Below are positions 47,031-58,460 of a DNA stretch of 64,000 nucleotides, one piece after another. The stretch comes from Inia geoffrensis (taxonomy: Eukaryota > Chordata > Mammalia > Artiodactyla > Iniidae). The translations under genes were made by a program, and so were the position numbers. Each line of letters opens with the position of its first letter. Within the stretch, counting starts at the first letter, position 1. The stretch is taken from the NCBI GenBank assembly GCA_036417435.1, contig CM070899.1, positions 156,803,494 through 156,867,493 on the forward strand, read 5' to 3'. Under the pieces are notes generated by a model. It did no database searches. It was not told the origin of the DNA and worked only from the letters and a program-made list of their open reading frames with translations.

Positions 47031-47454
47031 AACTGGCATCCCCCCTGACTAGCCACATCCAGGGTACCTGGAAGGTCATGTCAGTAGATTCCAGACTGAA
47101 AAGTGTCCCCTCAATTTAAGTGGGAGATAGTTGGTGACCCCAGAGAGGGACCCAGTTCCTGTGGGTGCTGGGGCCAAACGCCAGCCCGCCAAGGGCTGTG
47201 GGGTGAAGGGGAAGAGGGAACATGGGGATGATGAGTGAGTTTGCTCTTCCAACAAGCCTCACCTTGAAGGTGGAAAAGAGGGGCAGGAGTTCAGGGGAGA
47301 GTGGGGGAGGGCGAGGGCACGTCCTCATCCTAAGTGGGGAGTGACTTGAGGCTTCGCACATGCTGAGGACAAAAAGCCAGTGGAACTGTTAGAATCTGAT
47401 GCACAGAAACCCTGAGGAGGGGTCAGGGGCTAGGGATGTGGAGGGGAGGGAGAT

Positions 47455-47690
47455 GGTAGTTACCACAGCACTGGCACACCACACAGAGCTTCATGTGTGT
47501 CCACAGATTTCATCCTCTCGGCAACTCTGCAGGGTATGGACTGTCATCATCCCCATTGTATGGATGAGCAAACTGAGGCACAGAGAGGCCGAGTGACCTA
47601 TCCAAGGTCCCTCAGCTAGTGGGTGTGGGAGCTGGGGGTGAGCCAGGCAGATTAGGTCAGAGCAGGGATGCTGTACTTGAGACAGGATGA
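47455..47690 (+). mobile_element. MIR SINE
   Basis: 'CATCATCCCCATTGTATGGATGAGCAAACTGAGGCACAGAGAGGCCGAGTGACC' is a clear MIR core. Confidence 0.9.
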
Positions 47691-48779
47691 GGGTGGGCGT
47701 GCCGTGGGGCTGGCGGGAAATGACGGAACAGCATCGCACATCATGCAGGCTGTGATGTCAGAGCAGGACCGCCTGCAGAGGACTGGGGGTGGTGGTGGTG
47801 AGGAATGAGGTTGAAGGGGGCCGAAGCTCTGGGGTGCGTGGGGAGCTGGCAGGGACACCAGAAATGTTTCAAGGCCCCGCTGAGGTTGAGAGGTGAGAAA
47901 CAGGGGGCTGCCCACTGCTGAGAGGGGGACACAGGAAGGAAGACGAGGGTGAGCGCAAGGAGGAGCCCAGGATGCAGCAGAGGGAAATCTTATGAGATCC
48001 CATCTGGTTGTCCTGGGCTGAAGCAAAAAGGGAGAGGAAAGATGGGGGCCATGGAGAGGGGGGACTGGAGACCTCGGACCCCAAACTTCGTTGCAGACAC
48101 TCCCAGAGACCAATAAACCTGCCCTCCGAATCTGTGCCTTACAAGTCTCCTGCCCCTGCCCCGGTGGGCACCCCTCCCTGGAATGGTGAGATTCCCTTTC
48201 ACAGCCTCCCTGCCCTCTGAGACTGGACCCCATTTATAGAATCGGGTTTCTCCCCAGCTCTGACACCTTCAAATGCAGGTGTTGTGGGTATCAGGGAGAA
48301 GCCAGGCCTGTGACCTTGGGCAGCCCCCGGCCCAGCTCATCTTCCAAGTCCCACCTTCCTGCCCTCCCCCTCGTCGTGATGCTCTGCAAGTCTGAGACAT
48401 GTTCACTTACACAAAGGCTGGGGCCACTTCGTCTACCCTCTGATCCTTTGGGGTACTCTCTGATCTGGCCCCACCTAACCATCCAGCCCCATTGCTAATT
48501 ACCCCCAACACAGGCCTTCCACCCGAGGCTGCCCTTGGATGGGCATGTGCCCAGAGCACTGGGTTTAGAATCCGAAGGCTTAGATTCCGATTCTGGTGGG
48601 AGAGAGAGCTCCGCCTCCAGGAAGTCTTCCCTGATTACAGGCCCTTGTTCCTGGCCTGGCCCCTCTTCTGATTCCTATAGCACCGACAGCCTTTGGTGCA
48701 TGAGTTGGCACCAGGTATACTGTGCAGTTTCTTCAGATGTCTCCCAGCCAGTGCAGTCAGTGTATGTGCCTGACTCACC

Positions 48780-49260
48780 TCTGTGTGTCGTCCATTCACT
48801 CAGTTGCATCCATGCAACAAATGTTCACTGGGCTAGGCCCTGGGCAGACAGGAGTAAGCAGCACAGGCATAGTCCCTGCCATCAGAGAAGGCAGGGTCTC
48901 CTGGGGAAACAAAAGTAACCAGACACCCCCAATCAGTCTGGCCAGCGCTATGGTAATAGCAGCCCCGGAGTACTGTAGGAACACCCTACACAGTATGGGG
49001 GAAGCGGGGAGGGAAGACTTATGGGAAATGACATTTCAACTAGGACCTACTCTGGGAAAGAGGATGGAGCTAGCCCAGGGAGAGGAGGGAGGAGGCATGT
49101 TTCAGACAGAAGATCTGTCTGCGCAAAGGCCCAGAGGGTGAGGGCGGTCGGGCAAGGTGAGAGCAAGACCAGGTGGAGGAACCAGCTGTCAGAGTGTGAG
49201 CCGGGAGCTGGGGAAGGGACCAGAGCGATCAGTAGCCACACGGCAGCCAGGTTAAGGCCT
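48780..49260 (+). mobile_element. Unassigned ancient repeat
   Basis: 'GGGCTAGGCCCTGGGCAGACAGGAGTAAGCAGCACAGGCATAGTCCCTGCC' and 'TGCGCAAAGGCCCAGAGGGTGAGGGCG' match the old element at 1-360 and 42030. Confidence 0.55.
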
Positions 49261-49383
49261 CGGGCACTGTGTCTGGCAGTCAGGACCTTCTCCTAAGTGC
49301 AGTCTGTGGGGAGCCCCACTTCTGGTTGGATCTCCAGGGGACCAGGAGGCCGTGGCTTACCTGCCATGTTCCTCTGTCCACAG

Positions 49384-49531
49384 CTACCGGACCCTGGCCA
49401 CAGAGCACGAGGCATTGATGCAGAAGTACTTGCACCTGCTACAGATCGTGGAGACTGAGAAGACGGTGGCCAAGCAGCTGCGGCAGCAGATCGAGGATGG
49501 GGAGATTGAGATTGAACGGCTGAAGGCAGAG
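49384..49531 (+). CDS. RASGRF1: RASGRF1 coding exon 3 (residues 128-177, coiled coil)
   Basis: The acceptor is TCTGTCCACAG and the donor is GAG|GTGACC. The exon is 148 nt; its first base completes Ser128, then 49 codons follow to phase 0. The sequence is YRTLATEHEALMQKYLHLLQ, then IVETEKTVAKQLRQQ and an acidic/basic heptad-like run ending ERLKAE. The high density of Leu/Ile/Val at heptad spacing among E/K/Q/R fits the known coiled coil between PH1 and the IQ motif. The donor has C at +5, weaker than consensus. Confidence 0.96.
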
Positions 49532-49679
49532 GTGACCGACCACCCGGGGAGCGGAGGAGGCTGGCCGGGGGCCCGGGCCTCAGACCTCAAACCCGGGCTC
49601 CCGCAGGGTCAGGGAGGCACATGATGGGCAAGAGGGACCCGCTCCAGCCACGGCTGTGCCAGCTTCCAAACTGAAAATC

Positions 49680-49865
49680 AGTGATGCTGGCAGAGTGGGA
49701 AGGTCCTGGGGTCAGATCTGGGGTCGAAACCCACCTCTGCCACTTACCAACTGCAACCTGGAGCAAGTCCTCCAGCCTCTCTGCACCTCCATCCTTAAAA
49801 CAGGCTGTTTCTCCCAAGCTGACAAGGTTGTGAGGATCAAGTGAGATCATTTACGGGCGAGTTCC
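49680..49865 (-). mobile_element. MIR SINE
   Basis: 'GAAACCCACCTCTGCCACTTACCAACTGCAACC' and 'AGGTTGTGAGGATCAAGTGAGATCATTTACG' are antisense MIR. Confidence 0.85.
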
Positions 49866-50036
49866 TGGTTACTCTGCTGACAGCCACATGGGCGGAGGGG
49901 GTGAGGGCGAGGGCAGGGCCAGAAGGTGGCTGGTAGGTCCTTAGATTGTGGCTCGGGCTCAGCTCCAAGGCAGTCCCTTCCCTCTGCCTGTCACAGCTGT
50001 CTGGAGGCTGAGCCGTTGCTAGGTTAAGCCTTCTAA

Positions 50037-50160
50037 AGCTTCACTACTCAAAGTGTGGTCCATGAAACAGCAGCCCATTAGAAATGCAGAACCTAGGGCC
50101 CCACCCAGATCTCCCAAATCAGAATCTGCACTTTAACCACATCCCAGAAGATTCTCATCT
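50037..50160. mobile_element. MER5A-type hAT MITE fragment
   Basis: 'ACTACTCAAAGTGTGGTCCATG', 'TTAGAAATGCAGAACC...CCCACCC', 'AATCAGAATCTGCACTTTAAC'. Runs directly into the mariner MITE. Confidence 0.85.
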
Positions 50161-50161
50161 A

Positions 50162-50239
50162 TGGTTTGGCCCAAGAGTTCGTTCAGGTTTTTCTGTAACA
50201 TCGGCGGAAAATCCCGAGCAAACTCTTTGGCGAACCCAA
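50162..50239. mobile_element. Mariner-type MITE (78 bp) with TA target duplication
   Basis: TIRs read TGGTTTGGCCCAAGAGTTCG... and, in reverse, TTGGGTTCGCCAAAGAGTTTGCTCGG. The palindromic GTTCGTTCAGGTTTTTC / GAAAATCCCGAGCAAAC structure is typical of cetartiodactyl mariner MITEs. TA at 50160-50161 and 50240-50241. Confidence 0.88.
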
Positions 50240-51613
50240 TACATTGGAAGCGCTGGCTTTCAGCCCTTAGACACCCCTTACCAGCTGTGCACGCCGCCAC
50301 AGAGTGATCTGAGCGCCTCTCACCCCCTCACTTCACCAGCGCGCTCAGAACCATCTGGCTACCTCACACAAGGCCTGTGACTCTGAGCTGAGGAGGGGAA
50401 TATGAAAACACAGATCCCTGCAACTGGAGATAGCTGCATAATTTGCAAGGCCCGATGCAAGGTGAAAATGCAAGGCCCCGGCCAGGGTGGGGGAAGTCAG
50501 TCCTCCCCTTCCCACTCGCCACAGCCTCCACCCATCGTGGGCAGGCCATCCACAACTACAACCGCCAACTCCCCTTACCTCTGCGCCATGATGCACTCAG
50601 TACCTAGATTCAGGTGGACAAGGGACCCTTGCTGAGTCACCCACCTAATGCACCAGGCAGTATCAGCCCAGGCAGGACAGTTAGTTGTCTCGTCACCCTG
50701 CCCTGTGACACCACAGGTATGCACAAGACCCACCTTCTCTGTACCTACACCAGGCCTTGCAGAGGGCGGAGGCGGACAGTGAGATGTGTCTGCTGGGCTG
50801 ACTTGACCCATTGCCACCCAGACAGAGGATTGCAGAGGCCTGGGTCCCAGGGTGCTGGGGTATAAGGACTAGGCAGGGAGACAGGAACACGCATGAGCTG
50901 AGGCTCCAAGCCCCTGGGGTGTGCCCCATGGTCCCATCAGACTCACTTACAAAACTCAGATTCAAAGAGAAGATTCTTAAGAATTTCAAGACAGCAACTG
51001 CTGTCTGTCACCTTTGCCAGAACCAATTGTTACGTTTTCAAGAATTTTGCAAGCTAGTTATTCAACCTTTGGTAGCTTCAAATGGGCTGAGGTAGGAATG
51101 CCCACACCATGGAAACTGGCAGGTGCTACCAGTCAGAGGTGTTCTTTCAGAGAGCTGGTCATTAAGCATTTACCGATATACCATTGTCTACATCTTTTTT
51201 CCTAATGTGCAGGACCTGGTGCCAAATAAAAATTCAGGGCCCTTAAGAATCTCAGAGCAGCAGCAGCAGAGCTTTAAAGCAAGCATTGGTCCCTTCTAAG
51301 CCTGGAGCTCTGCACGGGTCACACATCCAGGAATCCAGCCCTTTTTCTACGCCCAACCCTGTAGCCTCCACCCCTAGCCCTGGAAGTAACAGGAGATCGC
51401 ATCCAAACAAAAGTTGGCAGAAAGCTTTACCAGGCGTAACTATCCACCTCTGTCTTAGTCTGTTTTCTCCCATCTAAACAGCCCTGTTAGGCTTCATCTT
51501 TCATAACCCAAAGGCTCTAAAGACCATCTAAAACAAAGGGAATGTCTACCTCTGAGAAGAGTCACCCCCCCCCCCACCTCTAGAATGCTCAGTTTGGACC
51601 ATTTCATTGTTTT

Positions 51614-51749
51614 GTTTGTTGGTTGGTTGGGGGTTTTTTTGGCCGCTTTGTGCGGCTTGCAGGATCTTAGTTCCCCGGCCAGGGACGGAACCAGCGACCC
51701 CTGCAGTGGAAACGCGGAGTCCTAACCACTGGACCGCCAGGGAGTTCCC
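51614..51749 (-). mobile_element. CHR-type SINE, short form
   Basis: GTTGG-rich tail, 'GGATCTTAGTTCCCCGGCCAGGG', ends CCGCCAGGGAGTTCCC. Perfect 15-bp duplication CCATTTCATTGTTTT at 51599-51613 and 51750-51764. Confidence 0.95.
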
Positions 51750-51952
51750 CCATTTCATTGTTTTAATAGCTATTTTCCTCCCATTTATGATGGGAAGTAA
51801 ATTTGGAGAGTGAAGACAGGCCCTAAAGGGCAAAATAGGAGTTTAGAGGTAGTCGTAATATTTTATTGGCTTGGAAGCACACAGGATGCTGGGAGGCTGA
51901 CACTGGAAGAAATGGAAAAGACCTTTAGTTCAGGGTTTAAATAACAATTTAG

Positions 51953-52221
51953 GGCTTCCCTGGTGGTGCAGGGGTTAAGAATCTGCCTGCCGATGCAGGG
52001 GACACGGGTTCGAGCCCTGGTCGGGGAAGATCCCACATGTCGTGGAGCAGCTAAGCCTGTGTGCCACAACTACTGAACCTGCGCTCTAGAGCCCATGCTC
52101 CGCAATGAGAGAAGCCACCGCGATGAGAAGCCCATGCACTGCAACAAAGAGTAGCCCCCGCTAGCCACAACTAGAGAAAGCCTGCGTGCAGCAACAAAGA
52201 CCCAACATAGCCAAAAAGACA

Positions 52222-52265
<44 letters not shown>

Positions 52266-52289
52266 AAGAACTAAAAACATTGAAAAAAA
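51953..52289 (+). mobile_element. CHR-type SINE, long form, with (AAAT)n tail
   Basis: Full head and modules; a long AAAT microsatellite at 52213-52265. Short duplication AATTTAG at 51946-51952 and 52290-52296. Confidence 0.9.
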
Positions 52290-52499
52290 AATTTAGCCAT
52301 GGGATCGGTTTTGCAAACAAACTTCAACATGGTACGCCACTTCATAAACTAGGTCAATGAGGGGACTACTCTGGGAGAAGTAAGAAAGGACGGCCATGAC
52401 CCCTCCCATGCAGCCCCTCCCCAGGTCCCCTCTCCAGGGCCCACCCTGCATGCCTTGAGTCCCACTTCCCATCTCCCCCTTGCCATCCTCGCCCCCGCC

Positions 52500-52810
52500 G
52501 CCCTGGCACACAACGCCCTGTCATACCTGTGCCTTTGTTCACACACACCCTCTCAAATTCTCTCCATCCTGTAGCCCACCTGTTGGGCTCTGTCCTTCAA
52601 AACTCCTTCCAGGTAGCCCTTGCCGCTTTCATGGTGAAACCTTCCCATTGCAGTAGGTACATACCTCGCTTCTGGCCTCTCCTTGTCCGATTATAAATTG
52701 CCTCTCTGGGGGTCTGACCCCCTTCTCAGGCTGGAAGCTCCTCCCGGGAAGGGATCTGACTCATCCACCTTACCCAGTGGCGAGCTGTGTCTCACCAGTA
52801 CCCAACCCAA
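52500..52810 (+). mobile_element. Possible L2 LINE fragment
   Basis: 'CTGTCCTTCAAAACTCCTTCCAGG' and 'CTCAGGCTGGAAGCTCCTCCCGGG...' recall L2; diverged. Confidence 0.45.
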
Positions 52811-53659
52811 AGACTGCATCAGGATCCACTGGTGGTGTTGGCACAAAGGCAGACAGAGATGGGCTCCCACTGGGCTTGGAGGAGGCCAGAAGAGATCGAG
52901 AAGGCGGGAGAAAGAACTGAGCTGCATGGCAAGAACTACAGAGACCTGCAGGAAAAGCAAGAGCTACAGAGATCGTTAGTAAAACCTTGGAGTCTAACAA
53001 AAAGGAAAGAACCTGGATTAATTCCACTATCAATGACTGCACTGACGAAATGCATTCTGGATGAAAGACACTGTCTCCAGAGAGGGGAGTAGGATGGGGC
53101 GGAAGCCCACGCGCTATGCCTCACAGGGGTGTGGCAAGTAGGGTTTTCCTCTGATGGGTCAAGGAGGCCAGACCATTGGTGGCCAGTGGGCGGGGGCCAG
53201 CGGAAACGCCAGGCTTTGAGCCAGGTCAGACAGCTGGAGCTGGACTCTAGCTGGCAAGTTGGGTGTGAGCCAAAGTCCCCACTCTGCATGGCCTTCATTG
53301 ACAAGGGTCAGCTGAGCAGACCCTGAACGTCAAGCAAGCAAACCAGGGTCCAAGGCAAATCCATCTCCAGAAGAGACCTGCCAGGGTAAGAGAAAGGCTG
53401 CCTCTGTGAGCCCACCTGACACTGGCTCCTGGCAGGGATGGGCTGTAGCCCAAGACTTCTGCAGGGTCCCCAGGCTCACGACCCTCTAGAGCTTTACCCA
53501 CCAAGCCTGATCCTTAAACAAAGACTCCAAGGCTGCTGGCACTGCCTGTGCACGTAGCATAGTACCTGACCTAATTGCATCTATTTTTTGCCCTGGTCCC
53601 TGCTGAGTAGGTGTCCTGGAATGCCTCTCTCTGAGACAAGCGCCAGTTTTAAATACAGA

Positions 53660-53660
<1 letters not shown>

Positions 53661-53700
<40 letters not shown>
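53661..53700. repeat. (CA)20 microsatellite
   Basis: Uninterrupted CA dinucleotides. Confidence 0.97.
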
Positions 53701-53702
<2 letters not shown>

Positions 53703-53840
53703 GCCATCCAAAAGAAAAAAAGGTTTCCGTGTGCAAATCTCAAAACTGGCAAAGAAAGCAGACTGGCAAGGAGGTAGCAACATCAGACCAAAGGTGGGCA
53801 TTGACTGGGCATCCCTGCATCTCTGAGCTCTCCAGTAGCC

Positions 53841-53842
<2 letters not shown>

Positions 53843-53884
<42 letters not shown>

Positions 53885-53888
53885 CGCA
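53843..53888. repeat. (GT)16(GC)6 compound repeat
   Basis: Alternating GT run from 53844, then an alternating GC run (53876-53887). Alternating purine-pyrimidine throughout, so Z-DNA prone. Confidence 0.95.
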
Positions 53889-54334
53889 CGTTCCTTAGGC
53901 CTTTAGAATACAGATCAAAGAATCAGACTTTATTTTAATGTGCAGATGTTCCCAGAGAATGGAAAGAAAAGGTGGGGGGGGGGAGAAAAAAGAAAAGCCC
54001 ATGTCGGTGCCGAATATTTCTCAGATATTTTCAGCCGCTCTCCAAGCACAGGCCAGGGTAATTTTAGCAACCCGCAAGTGGAGAGCGGGTAACTGTTCCA
54101 TTTTGCTTTCAAAGCGCTCAATTCGCTCAATTGGGAGAGCCCATTCATTCTGCAGTTCAGCAAGTGGCCTTGAGGGGACAAAGCCACGTACTCTGAAGAG
54201 GATCGAGGGGCTCTGGCTTTGTGGCAGTGTTTGTGGATTCCCCTGAGCTGCTGTCTTTAGACGTGCGGGGCTTGATGACTGCAGTGTTTTCCTGTGGTTG
54301 AGGTTTTTGTTGCTGCTGTTGCTGTGATCCTTTT

Positions 54335-54510
54335 GAAAAAAAATTTTTTTTAAGGAAACCTCTTTTATTATATTTTATTTTTTAATTTTTTTGCCGAGCT
54401 ATGCGGCACGTGGGATCTTAGTTCCCTGACCAGGGTTGGAACTCATGCCCCCCTGAAGTGGAAGAGTGGGGTCCCAACCACTGGACTCCCAGCCAGGGAG
54501 GTCCCTGCTC
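54335..54510 (-). mobile_element. CHR-type SINE, short form
   Basis: T-rich tail, 'GGATCTTAGTTCCCTGACCAGGG', ends CCAGCCAGGGAGGTCC. Duplication TGATCCTTTT at 54325-54334 and 54511-54520. Confidence 0.9.
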
Positions 54511-55381
54511 TGATCCTTTTCTAACTTACTTACTTATGTAGCCAACAAATATATGTTGAGTGCCAGCCGAATGCTAAGCACTGGGACCCCAGGAATGAAT
54601 GAAACGGGGTGGTCCTTCGCCCACAGAGCTCACAGCCGCGATGGAACAAATAGGCATTGCCTGCATTTTCCCGGAAAAGTCGGCAGGCCGTGGGAGCCTT
54701 GGTGGAGGACCCCCAGCAGAGACTTGTGGACTCCGGGGTAGCAGGAAGGAACCCACCCAGGGGCTACACCACAGGCCCGTCCACCTGAGCGGTGCCAGAG
54801 GCTCCGGCCACAGTATGGCTAAAGGCACCCCTTCTCCTGGTCACCACCCTGTTGGTTTTGTTCTTGCAGCTGGGCCGACCTCTCTGATCCCGAAATCTGG
54901 CAAATGGAGATTTCTTAGATCAGCTCAAACGTTCGTTTCAAGGGTTGTTCCATTTTTCTAGGCCAGCAGTTTCCAGGTTGTGCTCCAAAGAGGGTTCCAA
55001 GTCAGAGAAGTGCTTCAGGGTTGTCCCAGGACGGGACAGCCAAGCCAGCAGTGCTTTCATCTGAAGTCCTGCTGGGGTTCCAGGACGGTTTTGTTTGAAA
55101 AAAATAATGGGACTACCCACTTGCCCATCGATGGATGAATGGATGGCAACATGGGGTCTGTACATACAATGGATATTACTCAGCCTTAAAAAGGAAGTGA
55201 CATGCTGTGACATGGGTGAACCTTGAGGATGTTATGCTGGTGAAATAAGCCAGCCACAGAAAGACAAATACTGTCTGATTCCACTTAGGCGAGGTCCCTA
55301 GAGGAGTCAAATTCATAGAGACAGAAAGTAGAAGGGCGGGTGCCAGGGGCTGAGGGAGGAGGAATGGGGAGTTAGTGTGTT

Positions 55382-55500
55382 TTGTTTTGTTTTGGCTGCA
55401 CTGTGTGGCATGCGGGATCTTAGTTCCCTGACCAGGGATCAGACCCACACCCCCTGCAGTGGAAACGCAGAGCCTTAACCGCTGGACCGCCAGGGAAGTC
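55382..55500 (-). mobile_element. CHR-type SINE, short form, nested in L1
   Basis: (TTTTG)n tail then 'GGATCTTAGTTCCCTGACCAGGGAT', ends CCGCCAGGGAAGTC. Local palindromic duplication follows it. Confidence 0.9.
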
Positions 55501-55546
55501 ATTAAACTCATTATTAAACTCATTAAACTCATTATTGTTTAATGAG
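55501..55546. repeat. Quasi-palindrome with tandem ATTAAACTC units
   Basis: Three ATTAAACTC units precede a 10-bp perfect inverted repeat CTCATTAAAC (55519-55528) / GTTTAATGAG (55537-55546) with an 8-nt loop. Confidence 0.85.
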
Positions 55547-56058
55547 TACAGAGCTCGGGAAGTTGAGAAAGTTCCAGAGATGGATGGTGGTGATGGTTGC
55601 ACAACAATGTGAATGTACTTGATGCCACTGAACTATGCACTTAAAATTGGTTAAAATGGTAAATTTTATGTTATATATATTTTACCACAATAAAAATTTG
55701 AAAGTAAAGGGACTGATGGTTTAGGGAATAAGGAAAAGAATCACAGATTTGGACCAAAGCTCCCAGATTACAGATGGGTTGCCTGCAGCCCAGAGAGTGC
55801 CTCGCCCAGGGTCACTCGGAGTCAGAGCCCAGCTGCCCTGGACCCAGGTGGACAGGGTCCCAGTCCGGTGCTCACTCACCGACGTCTGGCTCGAAACCTC
55901 CCACAGAGCAAAGGACACGAGCTGCAGTACCACTGGTCCTTGGGGAGCATGTGGCAGGGCGCTCACTCACCACACCACACCGGGTGGCAGCCGGAGGGGT
56001 GGGGCTTCCACCAGCTGGTGCCGCTCGCCCCGGCAGCTGACCTGTGTTTCCATTGCAG

Positions 56059-56151
56059 ATCGCGTCCCTGCTCAAGGACAATGAGCGCATCCAGTCCACC
56101 CAGACTGTCACCCCCAACGACGAAGACAGTGACATCAAGAAAATCAAGAAG
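56059..56151 (+). CDS. RASGRF1: RASGRF1 coding exon 4 (residues 178-208, end of coiled coil and acidic linker)
   Basis: The acceptor is TGTTTCCATTGCAG and the donor is AAG|GTCTGT. The exon is 93 nt and phase 0 at both ends. It encodes IASLLKDNERIQSTQTV followed by the acidic segment PNDEDSD and the basic run IKKIKK that leads into the IQ motif. Because it is symmetric, skipping it would remove exactly 31 residues without a frameshift. The donor carries C at +3 and is the least consensus-like of the five. Confidence 0.95.
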
Positions 56152-57044
56152 GTCTGTACCATCTCTCGGGGCTGGCAAAGCTGCCCTGGTCGTCTTTAGA
56201 GAGCCCCCTGGCACAGCCCAGGGTCTACAGTGTCCACCTACTGTCCCACTGCTCCCGGGTGTGCCACTCCCACCTCCGCTCTAAAGGCAGAATCAACAGC
56301 CCCTCACCCCTGACCAGCACTTTGTCGAGCCATGCCTTCTGGTTGTCTCTGTGAGGTAGGGTGGTTCAGCCCATTTGACAGATAGGAGAACTGAGGCTCC
56401 AAGAGATGAAAGAGTGGATAGAGCCAGGGCAGGAACCCAGGCTGTGAGACTCACAGCCGAGAGCTTTCCTCACAACCCTGGGCAGCCTCAATGAGACCCC
56501 AGGCCACACGTCCACTGTCACAGCCCTGCATGCCCGCCCTCCCCCCAGCTACTGTCCTGCAAACACCTCCTCCTTTCATCTCCGGCAGACGTCAGCATGG
56601 GAGCCGGCCTCTGCGACACCCCTTAGCTGGCCCCACTGGTTTTACAGTATTAGAGGCTAGGAGAGACATCTCAGAAGGTATCAGAAAGCTGCCCGGTGGC
56701 AGAGACACTGACCAGCACCGTGGGCCACCCCATGGAGGGGCGTGTGGAGGGGAAGAGTATGGTCTGTGTTTGCAGCTTGCCAGACTTGAAGCAGGGGAGC
56801 CTGACTCACCGTAAGAAAAACACACGAAACCAGAAAATCCTCCTTGTTGAGAGCGTAAAAGGACACCAGCGCCATCCAGACCAGAAAACTGCAAACTGGC
56901 ATCCCACAGGCCAAGTTCAGCCTACCAGCATGTTTGGGGTTCTTAGCCCACACGGTGTTTCTTTTTTCCCTTTTTAATTTGTTGCCAGTGCTTTAAAAGC
57001 TAAACATTTCACATAAAAATATGTATTTCTGGTTTCTCAAAAAT

Positions 57045-57290
57045 AGGAAGAGCTAACATTCATTACGCACTTTCCATGTGCCAGACACTATTCTAGGAGA
57101 TTGATGCAGATTAATCTGTTCCTAACTAAAAGCCCTCTGAGGTTTTATTATTATCTGCGTTTCACATGTGGGGTTGCTGAGACACAGAAAGGCTAAGTGA
57201 CTTCCCCAGGTCACACAGCTAAGTATTTGCAGAGTGACATTTAAACCTTGGCCACCAAGCTCCAGAGCCCACATCCTTGGTCACTGGGAC
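57045..57290 (+). mobile_element. MIR SINE, nearly complete
   Basis: 'TGTGCCAGACACTATTCTAGGAG', 'GGGTTGCTGAGACACAGAAAGGCTAAGTGACTTCCCCAGGTCACACAGCTAAG'. Confidence 0.9.
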
Positions 57291-58334
57291 ACACGATCTC
57301 TTGGAAAGGCAGAAGGTCTCGCAGCCCCGGGCCCACCTCCTGCACACGGTGACTGCTGGCCCCAGGCCAGGTGCTCTCGCATTAGTGCCCACCCAGCCAG
57401 CTTCAGGATCTATAGGACCTGCCAGGTCCCCATGGACATTGGGATTTGCCACCAGTGCCACCTGGGATCTGAGCCAAGCCCCGCCCAGGCAGGGAAGCGC
57501 TGGCCTTCCTTCTCTGCCATGGCCCCACCGGGTTCCCGGCCCGTTTTGCAAAGCCATTCTGGTTGGAATATTTTTTTAAGTACCACCTGAAATGCACCTC
57601 CCTCCTTTTGTTTTCACCCTCCTGGGTCCTCAGAGCAAGGCCCTCCTTTATCCAGAAAAGCTTCCTCTCTTCAAGGAGATCTGTCGTGCTGAGGCCAGGC
57701 CTCTCCTCCCCAGGGCAGACGTCCCTGGCCAAAGGTCTGCACCCAGACAGTTGCACCTGCTGTGCATGGCCAGTGCCCTTTGCAGCTGATAATATTTTGA
57801 TGAGTGCCTTGGCAGGTGGCCCCTGGATCTCCAGGTGCCCCCACCCCAGCACCGCCCAGCACCCTTGCTCCTGGGGCCCTGGGGCCCTCCCTGTGCAGCC
57901 CCTGAGCTTGCACACAGCTCAGCAGCAGGAATGGTGGGGAGCTACATGGTGCCTTGGTTGGAAGCGTGCATATCTTAAAACAGTTCTCTGTGTCTGTGAA
58001 TCGAGGCCCTTCCCAAGTTCTTGCCAGAACGAGGCCAGGCCAAGCAGCCCGACTCCAAGTTGGGCAAGTCAAGTGTCTGTGTTCATTTCCCCGTGGAGGT
58101 AGAGTAGAGGCTCCAGGCGGGCGCTGATGAGGCCCAAGCATGAGATTAACTAATTTGCTGCACTGAATTTGATAATCGCCCTCTACCCAGATGAGCTTTC
58201 ATTGAAACTTCTGGGCTTTCAGGCCAGTCATTAGACAAGAAGAGGTGTGAGCCATGCCCAGCACAGCCTGGCAACCCTCTATGCTCAAGCCCCTCCCGTG
58301 ATGGGGACTCAGGGCCACACTTTTCCTCCTTCAG

Positions 58335-58460
58335 AGGATGCTGCCAAAGCAACCTGGGGGATGTGGTTAAAATGCAGAGGGCCGGGGCAGGGCCTGGGGA
58401 TTTGCATTTCTAACAAGTTCTCGGGAAAGGCTGATGCTCCCATGCAGGGACCTCACTTTG
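58335..58460. mobile_element. MER5A-type hAT MITE fragment
   Basis: 'GGGGATTTGCATTTCTAACAAGTTCTCGGGAAAGGCTGATGCTCC' is MER5A core. Confidence 0.85.

Larger units (their letters stand above)
40975..49383 (+). other. RASGRF1: RASGRF1 intron 2
   Basis: 8.4 kb, GTATGT...CCACAG. Repeats are listed separately. 46.4-46.9 and 47.7-48.8 kb hold nothing I recognise. Confidence 0.9.
55090..55702 (+). mobile_element. Old L1 3' portion, sense, with nested SINE
   Basis: 'CAATGGATATTACTCAGCC', 'TCTGATTCCACTTAGGCGAGG', then after the SINE 'GATGGATGGTGGTGATGGTTGC' and 'GTAAATTTTATGTTATATATATTTTACCACAATAAAAA'. Confidence 0.88.
49532..56058 (+). other. RASGRF1: RASGRF1 intron 3
   Basis: 6.5 kb, GTGACC...TTGCAG. 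50.29-51.56 and 52.82-53.65 kb show nothing recognised. Confidence 0.9.

Noticed and set aside
47652..48233. 193-codon open frame on the minus strand in intron 2
   Set aside because: Proline/serine-rich chance frame in GC-rich intron with no domain or splice context, overlapping a MIR.
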